This document shows, one piece after another, positions 14,052 through 17,858 of a stretch of DNA of 17,858 nt. Source of the stretch: Dehalococcoidales bacterium (GTDB lineage: Bacteria > Chloroflexota > Dehalococcoidia > Dehalococcoidales > RBG-16-60-22); NCBI GenBank assembly GCA_030606585.1, contig JAUWGD010000020.1:1-17858 (forward strand), in the 5' to 3' direction. Positions within the stretch are counted from its first letter, which is position 1. Every line of letters starts with the position of its first letter. The notes beneath the pieces are model-generated. The model had not been told where the DNA came from. It saw only the letters and a program-made list of their open reading frames with translations, and made no database searches. Made by a program: the position numbers and the translations under genes.

Positions 14052-14561
14052 TTATCTCAGGTACCCCTCGTCCGGCCACATCGACCAGTCCATTTTCTCC
14101 CTGGCTTCCCTGGGCAGAATCTGCCGGTAGGACTTTTCCGTATGTACAGGACCTTGATTGAACTCCATGAATATCCATGGTCGGTGGCAACTGATGGGTT
14201 TCCACGGGGAATGGATGAAATTCGGTGGTATCCAGATACAGCACGTTCGGGTAATCCTGTGCTCCTCCATCTCCGGCCCCAGGTACATTTGCACTTCCGC
14301 CCCCAGGTCCATCGGGTTATCAGGGTCGGTGCCGATGTGGAAGAGCAGTTCGGCGTCTTTGTGGATGTGCGGCGGGTGCCCGGCAAATTTGAAATCCCAC
14401 TCCTTCTGCATACCGAAACCTGGCATTATCCAGTGTATCAGGTAAAAGTTGCTTCCTTTCGCCAGGTTGTTATCCATGTATGCCATGACGGGGCGGCGCT
14501 CTTTGGGGAACATTTTGGAGTCGTACTCAAAGATATACTTCCCGTATTTTGTGTTATCCAT
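14052..14561 (-). CDS. Single-domain cupin protein (169 residues), first gene of the operon
   Basis: The cupin core reads P-P-H65-I-H67-K-D-A-E71, followed by GTDPDNPMDLGAE, then H101 in EEHRIT and H117 in NFIHSP. The order is the same as in the paralogous cupin downstream, and all predicted metal ligands are retained. An N-terminal arm of about 55 residues (KYGKYIFEYDSKMFPKERRP) and a Trp-rich C terminus differ from the paralogue. The ATG has GGAAGGAG eight bases upstream. It is the promoter-proximal gene of the nine-gene operon and diverges from the alcohol dehydrogenase gene across 141 bp. The biochemical role is unknown. Confidence 0.84.
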   Translation of the reverse strand: MDNTKYGKYIFEYDSKMFPKERRPVMAYMDNNLAKGSNFYLIHWIMPGFGMQKEWDFKFAGHPPHIHKDAELLFHIGTDPDNPMDLGAEVQMYLGPEMEEHRITRTCCIWIPPNFIHSPWKPISCHRPWIFMEFNQGPVHTEKSYRQILPREAREKMDWSMWPDEGYLR

Positions 14562-14594
14562 ATTTATTCTCCTTCCTACTTTTATTTGATTCTT

Positions 14595-14624
14595 AGTTTA
14601 CATTTTTACCGACCAATTAAGCAA
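14595..14624 (-). promoter_or_regulatory. Candidate promoter of the cupin-AOR operon
   Basis: On the minus strand TTGCTT (14624-14619) and TAAACT (14600-14595) are 18 bp apart. Both are four-of-six matches. The -35 overlaps the left arm of the operator-like palindrome at 14622-14637. Confidence 0.45.
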
Positions 14625-14637
14625 ACGAGCTTGTTTG
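14622..14637. promoter_or_regulatory. Operator-like palindrome in the divergent promoter region
   Basis: The 16-bp sequence CAAACGAGCTTGTTTG is a palindrome with a single mismatched pair around AGCT. Its right arm overlaps the -35 box of the alcohol dehydrogenase promoter and its left arm overlaps the -35 of the opposing operon promoter. One bound regulator could therefore control both directions. No regulator gene is present in the window. Confidence 0.5.
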
Positions 14638-14662
14638 ACATTTATTAACGGCGGTGTATAGA
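14635..14662 (+). promoter_or_regulatory. Promoter of the alcohol dehydrogenase gene
   Basis: A perfect TTGACA (14635-14640) and TATAGA (14657-14662) are 16 bp apart. The transcript would begin about 34 nt before the ATG, which has AGGAGG at good spacing. Confidence 0.6.
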
Positions 14663-14702
14663 CTGCTTTTATAGCTTATTTCTATATCTTTTAGGAGGAC
14701 AA

Positions 14703-15794
14703 ATGAAAGCGGCAGTCTGTTATGAATTCGGCAGACCTCTGGTAATAGAGGAGGTTGATTTAGACCCCGTGGGGAAAGGCGACGTTAAAATACGCATGGC
14801 GGCGACGGCCATCTGCCACAGCGATATCCACGCTATCAAGGGGGAGCACGGTAATTTACCCCTCCCCGCCATACCCGGCCACGAAATAGCCGGCTACGTT
14901 GAAGAAGTGGGGGAGGGCGTTACCTACGTGAAGCCCGGCGACCCCGTCATCGCCAGCATCATACCGGAGGGCTGCGGGTACTGCTATTACTGCCGTATCG
15001 GCAGTCCCGCCCTGTGCCAGACCAACAAGCTGTACCTGTTCGGGGAGGGGAGATTTACCGGTAAAAACGGCCAGCGCATCTCGCAGTACGCCGGCGCCGT
15101 GGCGGGCTTCACCGAATACGCCGTGATTCCCGAGCCTTACTTGGTGAAGATTCCGGCGGATTTGCCGATGGACCGGGCGTGCCTGATTGCCTGCGGCGTT
15201 ATTTCCGGGTTCGGGGCGGTGATGAATCGCGCCAGGGTTACGGCCAACAGCAGCGTGACCGTCATCGGCTGCGGAGGCGTCGGGCTGAACGCCATCCAGG
15301 GGGCGGTTCATGTCGGGGCTTACCCTGTTATCGCCGTGGATGTGCGCGACAGCAAGCTGGAAAGGGCGATAAGATTCGGGGCGACTCATACGGTTAACGC
15401 GGCCAAAGAGAAAGACCCCATCAAGGCGGTGCAGGAGCTTACGTACGGTCGGGGGTCCGACTTCGTAATCGTGGCGGTGGCGGGAATCGAGATACTGCGG
15501 CAGGGGTTTTTAATGTCGGCGCCGGACGGCACCACGTGCGTTATCGGTCACGGCCACGGGGAACAGCTTTCCGCCTGGACGCCGACCGACTTCATGAGGG
15601 GGAGAAAACTCACGGGGAGCGCTATGGGCGCCGTACGGCTGCGGATAGACGTGACGCGCCTGATTGAACTGTATCAGGCAGGGCGGCTCAAGCTGGACGA
15701 GCTTGTTTCCGGGCACTATCCCTTCGAGCAGATTAACGAGGCGATAGCGTCATCGGAAAAGGGCGAGGTAATCCGCAACGTGCTTATGTTTTAG
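14703..15794 (+). CDS. Zinc-dependent alcohol dehydrogenase (MDR superfamily), NAD-type
   Basis: The 363-residue protein has the classic medium-chain dehydrogenase plan. Catalytic zinc ligands are C38 (AICHSD), H60-E61 (PGHE) and C164 (LIACGV). Structural zinc ligands are C91, C94, C97 and C105. The Rossmann turn is G189-C-G-G-V-G194, and Asp213 at the end of the second strand points to NAD(H) over NADP(H). The closest plan is the class III or hydroxymethyl-mycothiol-type and benzyl/6-hydroxycyclohexenoyl dehydrogenase-like group. It would interconvert an alcohol and an aldehyde, the substrate type used by the AOR in the divergent operon, so the two may act in sequence (inference). The ATG follows TTTTAGGAGGACAA. 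It ends 9 bp from the convergent SnoaL-like gene. Confidence 0.93.
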   Translation: MKAAVCYEFGRPLVIEEVDLDPVGKGDVKIRMAATAICHSDIHAIKGEHGNLPLPAIPGHEIAGYVEEVGEGVTYVKPGDPVIASIIPEGCGYCYYCRIGSPALCQTNKLYLFGEGRFTGKNGQRISQYAGAVAGFTEYAVIPEPYLVKIPADLPMDRACLIACGVISGFGAVMNRARVTANSSVTVIGCGGVGLNAIQGAVHVGAYPVIAVDVRDSKLERAIRFGATHTVNAAKEKDPIKAVQELTYGRGSDFVIVAVAGIEILRQGFLMSAPDGTTCVIGHGHGEQLSAWTPTDFMRGRKLTGSAMGAVRLRIDVTRLIELYQAGRLKLDELVSGHYPFEQINEAIASSEKGEVIRNVLMF

Positions 15795-15803
15795 TAGAAT
15801 TGT

Positions 15804-16202
15804 TTAGAATAAACCAGTGGTAGTGCCTTTTTCCCATACTTCTATTATTTTCCCGTCTTTTAAGCGGCAAACCATAAGACTATCGGCGGTCATTTCTTTG
15901 CCGGTGGGAGGTGGAAAGCCCGGCAGTTCACCGGTGAACATACCGCGGGTTTTATATGAAAGGGCGAAGACATTACCGTCTCCGGTTAGATACTCCCACT
16001 CCAGCTGTTGACCCGAAAAAGCCTGCCGTGCTGTAAGGATAAACTGCTTGTGAGCTTCATGCCCCAACAAGTCTGTAATTGGAGGTGGTGCATGATAAAC
16101 CACGTTGGGGTCTTCCAGTTCCGCCAGTGCGTCAAAATTACCGTGCTGAATGGCCTCATTCTCAGCTTTGATGAATTTCTCCGCGAATTCTTTGATATTC
16201 AT
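15804..16202 (-). CDS. SnoaL-like (NTF2-fold) protein, copy 1
   Basis: This 132-residue protein has the NTF2/SnoaL layout: an N-terminal helix (FAEKFIKAENEAI), the GHEAHKQF helix, then paired strands LEWEYLTGDGNVFALSYKTRG, MFTGELPGFPPPTGKE and a final DGKIIEVWEKGT strand. The TGELPGFPPPTGK segment is typical of the polyketide-cyclase-like ester cyclase group. The fold includes cyclases, isomerases and hydratases, so the activity stays open. The ATG has GGAGG seven bases upstream. It is a close paralogue of the next gene upstream (14 differences in 132 residues) and the last of three tandem copies. Confidence 0.85.
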   Translation of the reverse strand: MNIKEFAEKFIKAENEAIQHGNFDALAELEDPNVVYHAPPPITDLLGHEAHKQFILTARQAFSGQQLEWEYLTGDGNVFALSYKTRGMFTGELPGFPPPTGKEMTADSLMVCRLKDGKIIEVWEKGTTTGLF

Positions 16203-16230
16203 TTAATTTCCTCCTCTCATGTAGAGGTGT

Positions 16231-16629
16231 TTAGAATAAACCCGTGGTGGTGCCTTTTTCCCATACTTCTATTATTTTCCCGTCTTTTAAGCGTAAAACC
16301 ATAAGATTATCGGCGGTTATTTCTTTGCCGGTGGGAGGTGGAAAGCCCGGTAGTTCACCGGTGAACATACCGCGGGATTTGTATGAAAGCACAAAGAGAT
16401 TGCCTTCTCCGGTTAGATACTTCCACTCCAGCTGTTGACCCGAAAAAGCCTGCCGTGCTGTAAGGAGAAACTGCTTGTGAGCTTCATGCCCCAACAAGTC
16501 TGTAAGTGGAGGTGGTACATGATAAACCACGTTGGGGTCTTCCAGTTCCGCCAGTGCGTCAAAATTACCCTGCTGCAAGGCCTCATTCTCAGCTTTGATG
16601 AATTTCTCCGCGAATTCTTTGATATCCAT
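16231..16629 (-). CDS. SnoaL-like (NTF2-fold) protein, copy 2
   Basis: It aligns without gaps to copy 1 over 132 residues. Differences are mostly conservative (I/L, D/E, V/A, T/S), with E70K and C112L the most marked, so both copies look to be under protein-level constraint. The same NTF2-fold segments are present, including GHEAHKQF, GELPGFPPPTGKE and DGKIIEVWEKG. The ATG has GGAGG seven bases upstream. The repeat unit of 427 bp extends through the stop codon and a shared GTTTAGAATAAAC hairpin at both gene ends, showing a tandem DNA duplication. It lies 28 bp from copy 1 and 15 bp from copy 3. Confidence 0.85.
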   Translation of the reverse strand: MDIKEFAEKFIKAENEALQQGNFDALAELEDPNVVYHVPPPLTDLLGHEAHKQFLLTARQAFSGQQLEWKYLTGEGNLFVLSYKSRGMFTGELPGFPPPTGKEITADNLMVLRLKDGKIIEVWEKGTTTGLF

Positions 16630-16644
16630 TGTATTTCCTCCTTT

Positions 16645-17058
16645 TCATGTTATTATTTCGGAGCCGTTAATCCATACCTCAACAATCCTGTTTTTGTTCA
16701 AACGATAGATAAAAATGTAGTCATTTGAGAAATTTTTACCAACTGGTAATGGTCGCGTTGGTATTTCACTAACGTAACGGCCACTTGAACTAAGAGATAG
16801 TGCGAAGACATTACCATCGCCGGCTAAATATCTCATATCCAGCTTCATGTTAGAGATAGCTGGTCTTAAAATCAGGATATCCCGCTTGTGCGCTTCATGC
16901 CCCAATCTATCTTGACCGCCAGGGAAGTGATAAATTACCTGGGGGTCTTCTAATTTCTCCAATGCATCAACATTACCATTTTCCATGGCTTCAGATGTGG
17001 CTTTTATTAGCTTCTCCGCGAACTCTTTGATATCTATAAAGCTTCCTCCTTTTACCAT
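16645..17058 (-). CDS. SnoaL-like (NTF2-fold) protein, diverged copy 3 with uncertain start
   Basis: The product keeps the family outline (IDIKEFAEKLIKA, EKLEDPQVIYHFP, GHEAHKRD, LAGDGNVFALS, RIVEVWINGS) but has diverged strongly; TGELPGFPPPTGK became SEIPTRPLPVGK. Aligned to copies 1 and 2, the normal start codon is ATA at 17037-17035, with GGAGG at exactly the same seven-base distance. The only upstream in-frame ATG (17058) has no ribosome site and lies about three bases after the predicted transcript start. Translation may thus be leaderless from 17058, use ATA, or be weak; the coordinates given take 17058. It is the first gene of the three-gene operon and diverges from iorA. Confidence 0.75.
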   Translation of the reverse strand: MVKGGSFIDIKEFAEKLIKATSEAMENGNVDALEKLEDPQVIYHFPGGQDRLGHEAHKRDILILRPAISNMKLDMRYLAGDGNVFALSLSSSGRYVSEIPTRPLPVGKNFSNDYIFIYRLNKNRIVEVWINGSEIIT

Positions 17059-17067
17059 GTAGTTGCC

Positions 17068-17096
17068 ATAATAAGTATTCGACTGATTATTGTCAA
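17068..17096 (-). promoter_or_regulatory. Strong promoter of the SnoaL operon
   Basis: On the minus strand a perfect TTGACA (17096-17091) and TATTAT (17073-17068) are separated by 17 bp, the best promoter in the window. A second TTGACA lies 11 bp further upstream (17107-17102). Transcription would start near 17061, only about 3 nt before the ATG at 17058. Confidence 0.7.
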
Positions 17097-17228
17097 GTGT
17101 TTGTCAAATTCGCCTGCAAGCGTGTAGAATGTAAGAGGGAATCAGGCTTTAACTCCCCTGTAAAAACTACCGTTTACTTATTATTCGCCCGATGAAAAAG
17201 AGATAATTCTCTGGTCAGGAGGATTGCA

Positions 17229-17858
17229 TTGAATAAAGTAGCTGATATAACGATTACCTCCGATGCTCCCGGCGCCCGGCTCTTCATGCTCGGCAACGAG
17301 GCTATCGCCCGGGGGGCTATCGAGGCGGGCGTGCAGGTGGTGGCGTCTTACCCCGGCACGCCTTCCAGCGAAATTACTACGGCACTGGTGGAAATCGCCG
17401 ACGAACTGGGCATGTACGCCGAGTGGTCCGTCAACGAGAAGGTCGCCCTGGAAGTCGCCATGGCGGCGGCTATCAGCGGCCTGAGGTCTCTGGCGATTAT
17501 GAAGCACGTGGGCGTGAACGTAGCCCACGACCCCCTCACGTCCGCCAGCTATATGGGCCTCGGGGGACTGGTACTCATTTCCGCCGACGACCCCGGCCAG
17601 TGGAGCTCTCAGAACGAGCAGGACAACCGCCTGCTCGCCCGGCAGGCTTACATACCGGTGCTGGAGCCCTGCTCCGCCCAGGAAGCCAAGGACATGATGG
17701 CGGATGCCTTCCGCCTCTCCGAGGAGTTCGGCCAGATGTTCATGCTGCGGTCGGTGACCCGCATCGGCCATGCCCGCAGCGACGTCGTTCTGGGGGGTAT
17801 TGTCAAAGATAAGCGCAAGGGAAAGTTCGTTAAAGACCCGCAGAGACTCGTCTGCCTG
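17229..17858 (+). CDS. iorA: Indolepyruvate:ferredoxin oxidoreductase alpha subunit, N-terminal part (runs off window)
   Basis: A TTG at 17229, six bases after AGGAGG, opens a frame that stays open to the right edge (210 residues). Hallmarks of IorA are clear: LFMLGNEAIARGAIEAGV, SYPGTPSSEI (41-49), and AEWSVNEKVALEVAMAAA, in which Glu70 is the expected thiamine-diphosphate-activating residue. MKHVGVNVAHDPL and SADDPGQWSSQNEQDNR follow. The full enzyme converts aryl pyruvates to aryl acetyl-CoA with ferredoxin, using TPP in IorA and a gamma subunit. The C-terminal TPP-binding and ferredoxin domains lie beyond the window. There is no nearer in-frame ATG (the next is at codon 20), which supports the TTG start. 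It diverges from the SnoaL operon across about 170 bp. Confidence 0.93.
   Translation, partial: MNKVADITITSDAPGARLFMLGNEAIARGAIEAGVQVVASYPGTPSSEITTALVEIADELGMYAEWSVNEKVALEVAMAAAISGLRSLAIMKHVGVNVAHDPLTSASYMGLGGLVLISADDPGQWSSQNEQDNRLLARQAYIPVLEPCSAQEAKDMMADAFRLSEEFGQMFMLRSVTRIGHARSDVVLGGIVKDKRKGKFVKDPQRLVCL

Larger units (their letters stand above)
15804..16637. repeat. Tandem direct duplication with 427-bp period (SnoaL genes 1 and 2)
   Basis: Copy 1 and copy 2 genes are nearly identical at the DNA level, including ribosome-site-adjacent bases and the palindromic GTTTAGAATAAAC at each gene end. The stop codons are offset by exactly 427 bp. The flank upstream of copy 2 diverges soon after its ribosome site. 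Confidence 0.85.

Noticed and set aside
14856..15389. Minus-strand frame of 177 residues opposite the alcohol dehydrogenase
   Set aside because: Shadow of a gene with all zinc and NAD motifs intact; His/Gly/Ala-rich antisense composition.
17181..17771. Long minus-strand open frame (196 residues)
   Set aside because: It is the antisense shadow of iorA, which has a clear protein family match and a ribosome site in the plus frame. The shadow has no recognisable domain and is rich in His, Arg and Gly, as antisense frames of GC-rich genes usually are.
1..17858. CRISPR array or phage defence cassette
   Set aside because: No series of regularly spaced identical repeats with unique spacers is visible; the only tandem repeats are three adjoining 31-bp units without spacers. 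No nuclease, helicase or Cas-like protein is encoded.

Overview
The window looks like part of the chromosome of an anaerobic bacterium with moderate GC. Its enzymes are oxygen-sensitive or ferredoxin-linked: a tungsten-type aldehyde:ferredoxin oxidoreductase (AOR), an indolepyruvate:ferredoxin oxidoreductase, and 2x and 4x [4Fe-4S] ferredoxins. A 46-residue DUF5679-type zinc ribbon and a DUF1461/TIGR01906 membrane protein would fit a Chloroflexota (Dehalococcoidia-like) genome. That taxonomy is an inference from gene style; no marker gene here proves it.

Layout. Positions 1-2535 hold the end of an MFS transporter, a DUF1461-type membrane protein and a convergent acidic membrane protein of unknown function. 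A tRNA-Val(GAC) with its own promoter lies at 2682-2758. Positions 2852-7417 are a transport block on the minus strand: a TRAP transporter operon (dctP-dctQ-dctM order) behind a good promoter and three 31-bp direct repeats, and a second MFS transporter with its own promoter. Positions 7418-8195 have one small zinc-ribbon gene plus several inverted repeats. The right edge of this block carries 13 bp identical to the 3' end of the tRNA-Val.

Positions 14561 down to 8196 form a compact nine-gene minus-strand operon: cupin, 2x[4Fe-4S] ferredoxin, nucleotidyltransferase-domain protein, cupin, two-domain cupin, zinc ribbon, AOR, 4x[4Fe-4S] ferredoxin and ACMSD-type amidohydrolase/decarboxylase. A zinc alcohol dehydrogenase is transcribed divergently (14703-15794). 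It converges on three tandem SnoaL-like genes (17058-15804), which in turn diverge from the start of iorA at the right edge.

Reading the genes together (inference): the TRAP and MFS systems would import organic acids. AOR with its ferredoxin subunit, the alcohol dehydrogenase, the decarboxylase-type amidohydrolase, the SnoaL proteins and the 2-oxoacid oxidoreductase would interconvert acids, aldehydes, alcohols and acyl-CoAs at ferredoxin potential. The operon's four cupin domains of one family, its nucleotidyltransferase and its orphan zinc ribbon do not belong to any pathway I recognise. This AOR-cupin operon is the best candidate here for an undescribed system.
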